Assembly (NCBI RefSeq): GCF_019703515.2
Contig: NC_059393.1
Coordinates: 10,186,001-10,250,000, forward strand
DNA length: 64,000 bases
Direction of reading: 5' to 3'
DNA from: Myxocyprinus asiaticus
Taxonomy: Eukaryota; Chordata; Actinopteri; Cypriniformes; Catostomidae
Both the position numbers and the translations under genes were made by a program. Each line of letters starts with the position of its first letter. Positions within the stretch are counted from its first letter, which is position 1. Below the pieces are notes generated by a model. That model saw only the letters and a list, made by a program, of their open reading frames with translations. It had not been told where the DNA came from and made no database searches. Positions 25,367 to 37,624 of the stretch are shown piece by piece.

Positions 25367-28000
25367 GTAGGTCAGAGAGGGTTGGAAGGGAGTTTCATGA
25401 TGAAAGTCAGGATTGAGAAAGACAGGGGGATGGGGTTGGTCAATCTACCCATGCACTCTGGCCTCTGTCACCCCTTTCTCCACACTGTTGAGTTTATCTG
25501 TCAGTAGATGGCTAACCCACCCGCATACTGTTGATTCAGCCAAATACACAAAACAAACGGAGAATTCACCTCAGGCTTAGATCTGCTCACCCGTATCCAA
25601 GACTGAATGTGTCATTCACCTTTAACCATTAATAGCCTAGTCCTGTCCCAAATGGACCCTAAGACCTTATGGTCCTCTTACAGAGTCCACAATTTAGTAA
25701 TGTCATATGGACTGTTGGGTAGTAGACTGCTGTGAAGTATTTAGTAGGACAAGTTTTGTACAAGGGTACCTGAGAGTCCATAGAGGCACCTGTGGGTAAG
25801 ATTTTGAAACATAAAATGACAAATGGGACACCCTACAGATTCATGGACTTCACAAACACTCACAAGTCAAAATAATTTGGGACAGGTCCAATGGCACTAA
25901 CCCAAATGCTGACCTAAATCCTTGCAGTCATCCTCTTAAGGCCCAGGTATACTTTGTTTTTGTACATTGCCAATGCAAAATGACTAGCCAATGAAATTCT
26001 GCATGTTTAATTAGCACATTTCTCAACCACTGATCTAGGCCAGTTTTTTCAAATCCGGGCATTGGAGTACACCAAAGACTGCACATTTTGGATGTCTCTC
26101 TTAGTTGAAACACCCAATTCAAGTCTTGCAGTCTCGACTAAGACCAAGGATTCTGAAACAATAAGCATGTTTACACATTTACCTTTACTGGCATTCTTAC
26201 TGGCTTAGCCAATGTGTGCATGCATCTTTGTATTTTGCCATGAAAAACAAAGAATAACTCAATGATTTAAAATCTCATGTAAATGTGGTTTTCTTGCATT
26301 GTCAGAGTTTATGAATAAGCTCATTTTTGGTAGTTATCAGCATATTGGTGTGCATGTAAACACACTCACCGGTCTAAGCCAAGTGAAGTAATATTACTAA
26401 TGATAATTAAGCAATAGTTTAGGATCTGAAAACCTCATGATGATAAACAGGATGTGGTCAGTAGGGGACTACAAGAATCTCTGGGCAGCTCTCTTGTGAC
26501 CAGAACACTGACAGAAAACATATCATAAAAACAGTAACCTGATGGGCAAAGTCAAGGTCACCATCAGCCACTATTTTAAGGCAAACCACTGTCATAGCTA
26601 CACACTCCAGGGATTAATGAGAATTAATCTGGCCTTGGATGGAAGGGGAAAAAATATCAGACTGTTTATAGATGCAATGGAAGGGTTGGGAATTTTTGCG
26701 GCATAGATTGGTGATGCACGAGACCAATGAGTCTTTGTTTGAAAAAGTGCCAAGTTATCTACCATAGTGGACTAAATGTCTAAAACTGCCTTGATATCTG
26801 AATCTTTGAATACCCATTTTTAGCAGAGATAGCTTGTGAATATGGGTCAAGACTTAAAGGATGCATAACTCATGTTCATCGGTTGAATATCACTGAGAAA
26901 ATTAATGTGAACATTTTTTTTGTCTAGATGAATGGTAGTTTACCTCACACACATTTCCACTATGACAACCTCTACATCTCCTTGAGGGAAGCAATATAAA
27001 TTCAGAATCAAGAGGTTTGTAGAGGACCAGGAACGCCACCCAGAAGTTCGTGAAATTGTACGTTAGTAGCGGAGAATGACATTTTGAGGGGGGAAATTTC
27101 CATCATACTTCCATCCGACTCAAATTCTCAAAGATGTTTCACATGCAATATTTCCAATAAAAGACCTTAATTTATCAAATTTCTGGTGACAGCCCCCAAA
27201 ATAGGTAATATAAATAGAGCAATAGTAATATATCACAACTGATAAGAGACTTTGATTTAGGCTTGCCTTGAGGGCAAGAATGTGTCTCTAGTATTTACAC
27301 TGACGTAATTTAATTATGGTGTATCCTGGTGAGCCTCTTGTCTCCCTCTTATTGGTCTTGCTTTGTTGGTTTCCACTGAAGCTGCCACTTTGCCATCTGT
27401 TCCTGCATTCAGAGAAACACGAGCCCTGAAGTCTGACCCTAAGGCCTGGGATGTGGGGTCACAGAGGACGTTGCTGGACAATGCTTCACCCACATGACCT
27501 TCTTTCACTTCAAAAACAGCTCCAGTGCCAACCGCATGGTCTCATCTCCTAATGGCTCACCTCACCTCACCTCTGACTACCACTGAAAAAGAGAAAGAGT
27601 ATGGGAGGGTGAGAGGAAAAAGCCCTTGCCAGTGGTTGTTCATTAAACCATATCCAAGGCTCAAGGGAAAATTTGAAACAACAAATTCGAGGAATGCATG
27701 CTAACTATAGCGAAAATGAACACAAATTCAAAGTAGCAAAAAAAAAAAAAAAAAACTTCTGGAGAGAGTTTTTCTGATACCTTAGAGATACTGTGGGGTT
27801 TGCAGACAGAGACAAAAGGAGTGTAGGAGATGTAGAAATACAATAGCTTGTTTAAAAAACAGCATCCTCTTAGATGTTAAATTTGTTGGCACAGTCCGCC
27901 TCTCCTAATAAGAACACAATCAGTCAGTCCGAATGGACCAGCATAATATAAACATAAAATGTTTTATCCGAATCTGTTACAGAACATTAGTGTGGAACAC
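25367..28000. other. Intergenic, no gene recognised
   Basis: Mostly unique-looking. 25936-25955 ('aaggcccaggtatacttt') looks like the start of a dispersed repeat. 27310-27590 is a higher-complexity block with no splice-supported frame. An A-run lies at 27738-27755. Confidence 0.45.
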
Positions 28001-28640
28001 CCTACTGAAAAAACAGCATACTGTATGTAATGTTTTGCATGTTGTCCTAGCAGGCTTCTTGACTTGGTTAACGAGGAAGACTTTCTTGGTCATGAGAAAG
28101 ACCACACTGGTAAACTGGCCAAAAATAAGTTTTACCAGATGCTGTTTAGCCTGAGAGGGGCCACTGGTATTGAAATGAATGGGAGATATTGGAACACACA
28201 ATGGTGGGTGTAAAAAAGAAAGTCCCACCTTACAGGGAAAAGAGCCAATCATCTTTCAGAAACAGACATTGTCTGTCAGTTAACTCGAGAACGTGCATGC
28301 GCATTAGCTAGAGCAGCGTTTTTAGCATGATCTGGGCAAAAGAAGCACATTTTATGATACCATTGCTGTCAGATTTAAATTCTGATTTGAAATAAGTTTT
28401 TGATCATAATCTTAACCAACAGTTTTGCAGATTTCCCCATTTCTAGACAGGAGATTTTTTCCCATTTGAGATGCATTTGCATGCATAGAAAAGAGCAGCT
28501 AAGGAATATTCCAAAGATGGCCGCCGAGTGCCTTGAAAGGGGCTTTGGTTTTACTGGTCCATCAGTAAGCACTGACAGCAGAAACCAAGCTGGGCCAACG
28601 TGAAAATTCATACTGGTCTAAACTGGTCTTTTTAGTAAGG
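28001..28640. mobile_element. hAT-like MITE with a nested insertion (tentative)
   Basis: The left end 'cctactgaaaaaacagcata' and right end 'tggtctttttagtaagg' are loosely inverted. The two outer parts (28001-28150 and about 28545-28640) belong to a 'cagcaggcttcttgacttgg' style element. The middle starts with 'ttgaaatgaatgggagatat', which recurs near 24875, and looks like a second repeat inserted into it. Confidence 0.5.
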
Positions 28641-30469
28641 ATACATTTTACTTCCACAAGAGAAAGAGCATTTTGATTGCATTTTGAGGACTCTTTGCCA
28701 TGATGATTTTTACAGTTGCATTTACCATCTGGGATCCATCTTTAAAGTGGCTTCAGTAAGATGTAAATCACTCCTCTTGTTATCCAGCTGTCAGACCGAG
28801 AGTGGATCATGTTTTCAGTGTTTTCTCAGAAATGGCTGGTGTTGAGAGCGTGACACTTTAACAATGCTTTTAGGTGCCCATTACACTCGAAATGGCCGCC
28901 AGAGACTTGAAAACCAGCGAACATCAGTGAAATTACCCACAGACCCAGGTATCACAAATGTTAATGCTCTTCAACATAAAAAAATATATAATTCCTAGCA
29001 GAAACAGAATGATTACATCTAAGCTCAAGCACTGGAATTCGACAGCATCATTCTTACAACACTTTCATTTATTTGTGCAGATGTAAGCAATCTCTTCTTC
29101 TGATGTAGTATATGTACTCAAAACACAATAAAATTGAACTGCTACATGCGGTCCAATTCCAGACTTGCCCAGCAGAAATCACCTCTATAACAACCCAAAT
29201 GCATGGGCGTAGTTTCCGGGGAGGATGGAGGTGACCACTTTCATTTATTTGTGCATATTTGCAATGCTGCAGATAATTACACTTGCATAGTGCAGCATGT
29301 TAAGGGTCAAACCAATGAAACATCCTACAGATATGACTCGTCACTTCTGAGGAGGGAAAGAGTGTAGTTGTGATTACCTTTACTGAGTTTATTTGCTGCA
29401 ATTCATCAGTGAAAGTGAGAGTTGTGCTCAGATGAACAAGCAGCACCTGCTTTCAATTGCAGCTTCTTGGCTGAGCAGGAGGAAGTTTCCCTTCTCCGAT
29501 TATATCACAGAAATGTGCTTTTAATGTGCCTCAATGCTATTCTCCATAGTGCTGATGGGGAAATCTGATGCTCCGTAATGAGTCTCATTACTCATTGGTT
29601 GATAAAGGGAGGACAGGCAAAACACTTCAGCTAATATGGAAAAGGTTTGGTGAATGGTTCCTGAGCACAAATAAGCAAAGAAGTCTACAGACCAAATATT
29701 AGCCTATATCAACAATGCAATGACAAAAAAAAAAAAAAAAAAACTGACAACAACTTTCTACCTTACTGATATTGTCTGTTTTCTGATGATAAGGTAAAAG
29801 ATGCAAGGAAGAAAAAGGGAACAAATGAGGAAATAAGGTTCCTCTGGCTGTGGGAAAAGAAACTGCTGCTTGCTAAACTGGAGTGCACGCATTTCTCCAA
29901 AATGAAAGCATGGATGAGTTGGTTTACTATGTAGAGCTAAGTGAGTTTTGTGGCAAATTGGCAGCGTAGCAAGCCATTAAAATGAACCAATGCATCCCTA
30001 TGGACCCATTCACATCGAGTGTGAAAATTCACCTGACTATTTTTTTTTTAAACCTTTAAGCTTTTGGGTCATGTCAGATGGGTTGTATTTTGCATTAAAG
30101 TATGTAATTGTGTTTTGCGTTTATTCAGGTATGCACACTTTTCTCAGAGGCTGATGAAAATGTGTGTAGTGCTCAGTCTAAATAGTTTTGGGGCAAGAAT
30201 TTTTTTATTTTTTGATGGCAATTTGTGTAAATTTTTTGTATTGCTCTTGTTGTGAATAAACCTTAAGCATTGATATAAATGAAAATTGTGCAATATCATA
30301 GATCCAATCAAGGGCTTATGAACAAGTTAACACCTGCCAACCCGCCAAATGCAGTGGTGGGTAATTTTGCTCATCTACCTGCCACTGTGCTTTGTGCTTA
30401 TTTCTCATAAATGTATTGACATTTTATTAATAAGACAATGAAAACAACTACATTTCTAATCAGACTGAT
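28641..30469. other. Intergenic, no gene recognised
   Basis: An A-run lies at 29727-29743. Otherwise unique-looking sequence without a supported gene. Confidence 0.45.
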
Positions 30470-30960
30470 CCAGTGGGAATTTGGCAACAGCTGAACGATA
30501 GTTCTGCTGCTGAAATCGGCCTTTGCTTACTGAAATACTGCCCCCAGTGGTTGGAAGTGTAGTTGAATGTATGGGCACATATGAGCTCCAGTTTCCAAAA
30601 GCAAGTTGTATTTTTAGTTTTAAATGATGTGATACAGTCAGCAGGAATGCATATTTTATTAGCTCTACCCCCAACAAAAACCTAAACCTAACCATCAGTG
30701 GAATCAAAATGTAATCTTAAAGCAAATATGCAACCTCAGATTCATGCTTATCATAGTTTGTGTGAATACAATTACTTCCTGGCTCCCACAGGACTAGAAC
30801 CCGTGTCTTGGAGGTTGCTCATGCAACACGATCTTGCATTAGAGGGAAATGTACTTACTCTTGAATTAATGCAAAAATGTCTGATGGGGGATGGCGTTTG
30901 TGATTATTTTGGAAGAATGGGATTGATTTCAGGGTGCATTAACTTTCAGAAGCAACATGT
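30470..30960 (-). repeat. Interspersed repeat family A, copy 3 (minus)
   Basis: Reverse-complement copy. 'actgcccccagtgg' near 30538 and 'cagaagcaacatg' near 30945 mark its two ends. The tRNA-like B box reads GGTTCTAGTCC on the minus strand (30791-30801). The open frames here come from the repeat. Confidence 0.75.
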
Positions 30961-33900
30961 CGTTTTAGTGTGCGATCGCGTTGTTCTCATTACAATCTGG
31001 TAATATGATGAAAAAGAAAAAAGAAAGCATGTATATGTAATGACCAAGATTTCCCTTTTTCCTGCTAAAGTGTCAGCTGTGTTTGCTGTTCATGACTGAA
31101 TTGTTAATTTATATTCTATCTATGATGTCATGCTCTTTATTTTTGTTTACAAAAATTCAACACATTACATATGTTCTCCACATCTGATTTTCTAATGTAA
31201 TCTTGGGTTTGGCGAAACTCCTTCACAGAAAATCACAGCTAACAAGTAGAACGGACCCTACACTCTGGTTGCTACGTTTCCAGCAACAATGAACAAAACA
31301 TGAGGCATGATCTGCGATTGCCCTGATGGGGGACTAACTTTGATGTCACGCGGTCCGTCTCGGCCTGCCACAATCTTTACAAAGTGTCAGTCATGGGGGA
31401 ATCTTACGGCAACATTCCCTAAATTACTTTCATAAATCCCTTCATTATCACTGACAGTTCATAATCAACTAGCATATTTAATGTCACCTCTTTGTCACAC
31501 TGAGTTTGCTCAAGTAGATTTACGTTCTGCGTTTGTGGTCTAGGCCTTCTGTGGTCTAGGTTTACAAGATCAAGACCTCCAGCCTATATAGATTTATCTT
31601 TAGTGGACCACCCACTACCAGGGTAGTTTAACATTTTTTATACAGTTTTTATTTCAGTTTTAGGTTTTCATTATATGTAGTTTTTTTTATTGTAGTTTTA
31701 GTATTTTAGTGCTGCCAAAGTTAATGCGGTAACTGCTATCCTTTGAACATCCAGTAGCACTTTCATGTTTAATTGAAGGCATGTTGTAAAGGCTCCAAAT
31801 TTTCAAATATACTGTGTGTATATAAGACTCAAATTAATTTATGGTAATTTTTCATTTATTTTACTCTTTATATAATGAAAATGTATATCAGTTTAGTTTT
31901 TCCACTAATGTTAGTTTTTATTTCAGTTAGAGAATATGTTTTTATTATAGTTTTTGCTTTAGTTTTCATTGACGATAATTACACTAGCACACGCTCGTGT
32001 CCAAATGTGCCCCGGCCATGCTGCCTCACAGCAGACATGGCAAACAATCAGCCAACCCTGCCTCCCCAAACAATCAGCCTCCCACACACACACACACCAG
32101 GGTCCATGGAGATGGGGCAAAATTCTAAATATGCACTTAACAAATATATGGCCGTCTGCAGAATGGAAATCTGCTTTGGTGAGAAATTGGAGAGTATAGC
32201 GCTTAGCGTTTACGTCTTTTGTTTTATAGAAAGGCGAAAAATGCCTATTGGAGAGCTGCCAGAATCCCAGACACAATGCTGCAAAGCAAACATCTCTCCA
32301 TCATTTGGAGGATCTTTGATCTCATACACACAGAATTTCAAAGACAAAATGTTAACAGCAAAAACACATTTGTGATTGAATTTTTTTATTTATTTTTTTT
32401 TTTTTTTTCTTCATCTGATTTGGACCACTTTCAAATATGTCTCTTAATCCAATATGTGTACTATATGGAAGATATGGAAGAAGAAAAAAAAAAGCAGACT
32501 GAATTGTAGACAAAGTGTTCTCTCTTTGTTTACAGCTGTTCCTTATAAACCTGGTCTTGGAGACCTGATTATACCTGGTCTATATGGGGTCCCTCATGCA
32601 GATCTGGAGAAGTGTTAAACCGATAGCAACCCCCAACCTCAATTTTTTTTTTTTTTTTTTTTTTTTTACACAGGATGGATTTTCCCTTATCTTCTAGAAT
32701 TCTACTTAAAATGCAGTAGAAATAAGACAATCATTTTTAAGTATGCAGCTTCACTTTCACTTTTGATATTTTATTTCCTTGCCTGTCTTTGAAGTAAAAT
32801 CTAGCAGTGTATGTTACTTATTTTAGCAGACTTGCTTTTTTTCATCATACAGAATTTTTTCCTTTACTATTTTTGCTGTTTCGAATAGATTCAAATTTGA
32901 AGATTGTTTGCCTGTGCTATTGTAGTAGCAATTCTGTTTCCAATGATTGTATTATCTGAAAAAAAGAGGTTGCTAGTCTTAGATGGTTTAACTCTTAAAT
33001 GCAGTTTCACCAAACATTATTAAATACTTGGGTCTTTAGTGACCCAGCATGTTTATCTATCACAAACAGATCTACAAAATACCCAGACAGTGTCAAATTT
33101 TCCCAAAAATTTTCAAGACAATTAGAAAATAATAGAATAGATTATATTCTGATATATTTTTATGTTTTATTTTTCATATAAAAGAGATGATGCAACAAAT
33201 CAGGACAAATCTAGAACAGGATTCATTGCATTCACAGTGAAATTGTCATGAGACGCAACTGGCTGTCAAACATATTGAGCACATAAGCTACACATGTATT
33301 TTCTCAGGCACTTATTGAGTCTAGACGCACAACTTACATAATTTCAGTAGTACACAAATTAAAACATCCAAATCATACTGTTCATGTGTTACACTTGATA
33401 TAGTTTACTTCCACTTTGGTTCTTTGTCAAAAAGCAATGTCAAATATAAATCAAGTCAATCACTGAAAAATCAGCACCACCTTGAGTATGAAATAGCTTG
33501 TATAATATGTGTGTAAATGCATATGATATACTGATAATTCACCATTGTCACACAGAAAATCAGAATATAGTAGTCATTTATTTTCTAAAAAAACAAAGAA
33601 TTATATTTCCTGTCATAGTAAACTTATATAGGTATGAATTAATCATAAAAATATGATTTATGAAAGTGCAAAAAAAAAAAAAAAAAAAAAAAGTGACACT
33701 GTTACATAGCTTAGGTCTTTAATGACCCTGTACATTTTTGGTAATTAAGCAGTTAAAAAACTATTTTTGCAATTTTTCCTTTTTTGTTTTGTTTTTGTTT
33801 GTTACATTATTTAGTAGAGAAAGGTTGAGGAAAACTAAAGTGGTGTGGGCACAACAAAAAGTGCCAAAAAACCCTTTAAACCTTCAAAACAGATCAGCCT

Positions 33901-35250
33901 AAGCAGCTGGGATACTAGTAACCAACCTAAAAGGGAAGAACAAGAATTTTGGCTTACATTAGGTAAATGTTAGGAACAAACATTGTTAGAAAAATGTTAA
34001 TGGAACATCCTTGTGATGTTATCAGTATTCACTTAAAGTTCTTACAATGTTAAACTAGATTTCTTAACATTATTTATTTATTTATTTATTTATTTTCTGA
34101 GTGTGAAAACTGATAAAGAAGTTCAGATTTCAGGAAGTTTGTACATTTTCAGAAAAATTAAACCGATGTTCTCACATTAAAAACTTGACATTAACATTAT
34201 ATTTGTACGCTGGTTTAAGCATTTTCTTTTTCTTTAGCAGGGACGCTGTCATATAGACTGAACACAGTTCTGCTTGTTTAAAAAGTCAGATAGAGAGTGA
34301 TCATGTTTTAATTTGCTTTGTGACAGCAGAGACCAGCAGAGGGAAACCTTACATTCCTTTGACTAAAAGTTGTTCTCAGAATACTGACAAACATCTCAGC
34401 TTCAGTTTAGAACAAAATAAACTCTGCATCCATATTCGACTCTGTTGAAGAGAGTCTCTCAGGAGCAAATCTGAGCCCTGTTATGAACCAGCATGAATAA
34501 AACCTCAGGATTTGTTTAGTTAGGATTGAGTGCTATGACACACCTGTTTCAAGATGCCTATCGATGAACGTACACTGATTCCGATTACTTAACGTTAAAG
34601 TGCTGCTCATTGTAAATGTATATTGTTCTATGGGTTTCTGTTTCTTTCCCTTTTTCCCTTTATTTGTATGGCCTGTGTATTGAGTATATTTGTATTAACC
34701 GTAATCACAAAAGGATGTAAATAATCTCCTTGTGTCTTTGGATGAAATGTAAAAAAAAAAAAAAGTCAGTCATCACATTCATTAAAGTTTGCACTCAATG
34801 GAAATTAACACCATAAAAATCTAAAGAAACTGCTTAAACAAATGAGAGATGGAAAACTACTATACCAACACATGAAAATCTTCAAACGCAATTTAAGTAC
34901 TGTTATTTTCTGCTCGCATTTCTACAGATGCATTGAGATACAACAGAGATGCAAATAAACCAGAATAAGAAGTGATTTATTTGCTGTCCTGCGACATGCA
35001 TTCGTCTTGGGTTGTCCGTCGGCTCTTTCTGAGAACAAAGTGAAGGAAAACATTTCTGTGAAACACGAAACCTGAGGATGTGAAATGTGCCCTCTGCCCT
35101 TTAAAGTGATACAAGTTGCCGAGTTGTCACTTACATCAGTAGTGATGTTTAGTAATCTTTTCAACATCCTCTTGACTACTTGCACTTTGAAAAGGCCAGG
35201 AGGTCCAGGGTTGAGATCAACAATACGAATATTAGCACTGGATTTACAAA
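30961..35250. other. Upstream intergenic, repeats only
   Basis: 31630-31980 carries 'agtttttatttcagtttta' blocks at both sides, in the style of a dispersed fish repeat. Homopolymer tracts lie at 32390-32408, 32643-32667 and 33669-33692, and a (TTTA)n at 34072-34094. The 166-codon frame at 31875-32375 runs through repeat sequence and has no domain. Confidence 0.45.
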
Positions 35251-35520
35251 TACAGTGGGGTTCAAAAGTCTGAGACTACTTTGAAAATCTGGAAATGAAA
35301 ATTTTAGGATTTTGAATCATTTAAAACAAAGAAAAGTGATTTAAATTGACAAAGAAATATTTGCAATTCTATTTCTAAGTCACTAATCAAATGAGCAAAT
35401 TTGTGACCTTGATTGACCATGTTAACCCCTTTGTACAAAAGGTCAGATTTGAATGCATCAAAGCTACAAAAAAATAAAAAAATAAAACTTTTTCAAAGTG
35501 TAAACACTGAAAATTGAAAG
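35251..35520 (+). mobile_element. Tc1/mariner-type element end, truncated
   Basis: Starts TA-CAGTGGGGTTCAAAAGTC, a typical Tc1/mariner-like terminus next to TA. No matching inverted right end was found, so only the 5' part remains. No transposase residues are readable. Confidence 0.5.
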
Positions 35521-36117
35521 CTGAAAATCCAAAAGTTTGATCACAGATCAAAAGGGACCCTTAAAATTAACTTAGTAGCCATTTAAACAACAAAGAATTA
35601 CTTTGTCGTTTAACGGGGCACGATTGTTTTTCCACCTGCAATATTGTCTGTTCTTCATGCCAAACGTCAGTCCAGCGACTAAATATTACGAACTGTTTGT
35701 TGTGAGACGTTTGAAGTACTACTGAAGCCTAACAGACTCTTGGAAACCTCAAAAAAGGAATCATTTATTTTAAGTTTGGGTACCACTGCTCTTCACATCC
35801 ACGTTATTTACACCTTCACTGACCACTTGATAATGATCAACACCCTCTAAAGTTTATGGGCAGTTAAGGGGGTTTAGTGCAGCCAGTTTTCTCTGTATAA
35901 GGGGCTGAATGCAGCCTATTAAAACTGTAACACAGTGTCTCCACAGACTCTGTCTGAAAGGTACTTCGACAACCACTGTTTTATGGGGACTTGCACTTAA
36001 ATGCCTCTGTCCACTTGGTCTGTGTGCAGTTGTTTGCTGTTGCAAAGGCTACTTCGATTGGACAAGAACTTGTCCTCTAAACATATTGCTCATTTATATT
36101 GTTTGGCACTGCAATAT
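35521..36117. other. Upstream intergenic
   Basis: Nothing supported beyond short overlapping frames on both strands at 35854-36193. Confidence 0.4.
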
Positions 36118-36475
36118 TAATGGAATGGTTCACTCAAAAATGAAAATTCGGCATGTACATTCAAATATGGCGTGCCAAGACGCATCGTGCTAGATCTGAA
36201 ATGCCTCAACCTTCATTGATGGCAAATCTGGCGCTACACATCTTGATGTGGCATATTTGAATGATACTTTCATGATACTTTTATGGTAGTTATATGTTTT
36301 GGCGGATGTCCTTTTGTAAACTGGACAGCCTCTGGTTACTGTGCTTTTATTGCAAAAAACCTGCCAGGACATTCTGCTGAACATCCCCTTTTGTGTTCCA
36401 TGGAAGAAAGAAAATCATATGAGTGTAAATTATAACAAAAATGGGATTTCTAGGTAAACTACTCCTTTAAACCAG
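36118..36475. mobile_element. MITE with 'ggttcactcaaaaatgaaaa' end
   Basis: Left end 'ggaatggttcactcaaaaat'. Near the right end are 'tgttccatggaagaaagaaa' and 'taggtaaactactccttt', the inverted partner. This is a common teleost element type. It lies about 650 bp upstream of the cxcl12 start codon. Confidence 0.65.
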
Positions 36476-36599
36476 AAAAACTGAAGAAAATCTGATATAA
36501 GCACTGGAAGCACATTTGAAGACTAAAGCAATGTTTGCTTATGTCAAAAACAGGTATCATACTGCAACATGCTTGACTTTAAATTATACAAACACATGG

Positions 36600-37128
36600 C
36601 GCAGAAGCATAAATATATAGGCAAATATAGGGAATCTGACATGCTCCTGGTAAACTAAGAGCCAGGAAAGAGAGCAGCGCCAATTAAGTGAAAGTCGACC
36701 ATCAGAAAACAGAGATGAAACAAACAATAACAAATCAAACCATTGAGAAACAACAATACTGAGATAACAGCAGGGACTCCACATTCTCCTCTGAGAGAAA
36801 GATGCGAAGGACGATAGTATTGAGAGAGTGCGACAGAGAGAGAGAGAGAGAGTCTGACTTGGACTGTCACCACTGAATCTTTGCCAGAGCATTTTAGGAA
36901 CTTCGCTGAGCTGGAGAAGGTTGCTGTCGGAGGAGAGGGTCAATCTCAGCTCACTCCTTCTCACTCTCTCCTCTCAGCCCTCCTTCCTCCCCTCCTCCTG
37001 AGACATGGGGGAGTGTTTCACTATGGTCCCCAGTCTTAACACTTCTGAGGGGCACTGAGACGCCACACTGAGCTCTGGAAGCTAGCTGTGACGGACAAAA
37101 GCCACACACACACGCACACACACTCGGC
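36600..37128 (+). promoter_or_regulatory. Probable cxcl12 promoter and 5' UTR region
   Basis: The only TATA-like word seen is 'cataaatatatag' near 36608. Whether it is used is unknown. A (GA)n run lies at 36835-36851, followed by about 280 bp of less AT-rich sequence up to the ATG, as expected for a 5' UTR. The transcription start cannot be fixed from sequence alone. Minus-strand open frames here are considered shadows. Confidence 0.35.
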
Positions 37129-37195
37129 ATGGATAGCAAAGTTGTGACGCTGGTGGCCCTGCTGATGGTCACCATATGGAGCTCCGAGACTGATG
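37129..37195 (+). CDS. cxcl12: cxcl12 coding exon 1 (signal peptide)
   Basis: The ATG lies in 'cggcATGgat'. The exon encodes the first 22 residues plus one base (phase 1): polar N-terminus, hydrophobic core [13 protein letters not shown], then SSETD. The donor is G|GTAAG at 37196. The single base joins CA of exon 2 to make Ala23, the probable last residue of the signal peptide. Confidence 0.95.
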
Positions 37196-37586
37196 GTAAG
37201 TGATTTGCAGATAACAATTACAGATTGAATTTATATTCACATCCATGTGATGTTATTATGCAACACTTTAAAATTTATTGTAGCATAATTTAATTAACTG
37301 AAAGAAAGTGTAATAAAGATAATTGGTGTTGCCTGCCTAGTAATTCATTTGAGCAATCTGTAAATAAAACTGAATAGAATAAAATTTTTAAAAAGTAGTA
37401 AGTACAGTAATTTAACTACACATTAAAAAGTAATTATAACCAAATAGCTTTAAAATAGCACATACACACATGTTAATAAAGATTAAAAATATGTAAAGAA
37501 TAAAAAAAAAATATGGTTTTTAATCTATAATATATTAAATATACTTTTTAAGTTTTTAAAAAGTGATAAATAATTTTAACTTCTCG

Positions 37587-37624
<38 letters not shown>

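Noticed and set aside
31875..32375. 166-codon frame as a gene
   Set aside because: Its first third is AT-rich repeat sequence and the rest has no domain; the opposite strand is equally open.
36584..37217. Minus-strand frames over the cxcl12 5' end
   Set aside because: They overlap the 5' UTR and exon 1 of a well-supported plus-strand gene and show no family features.
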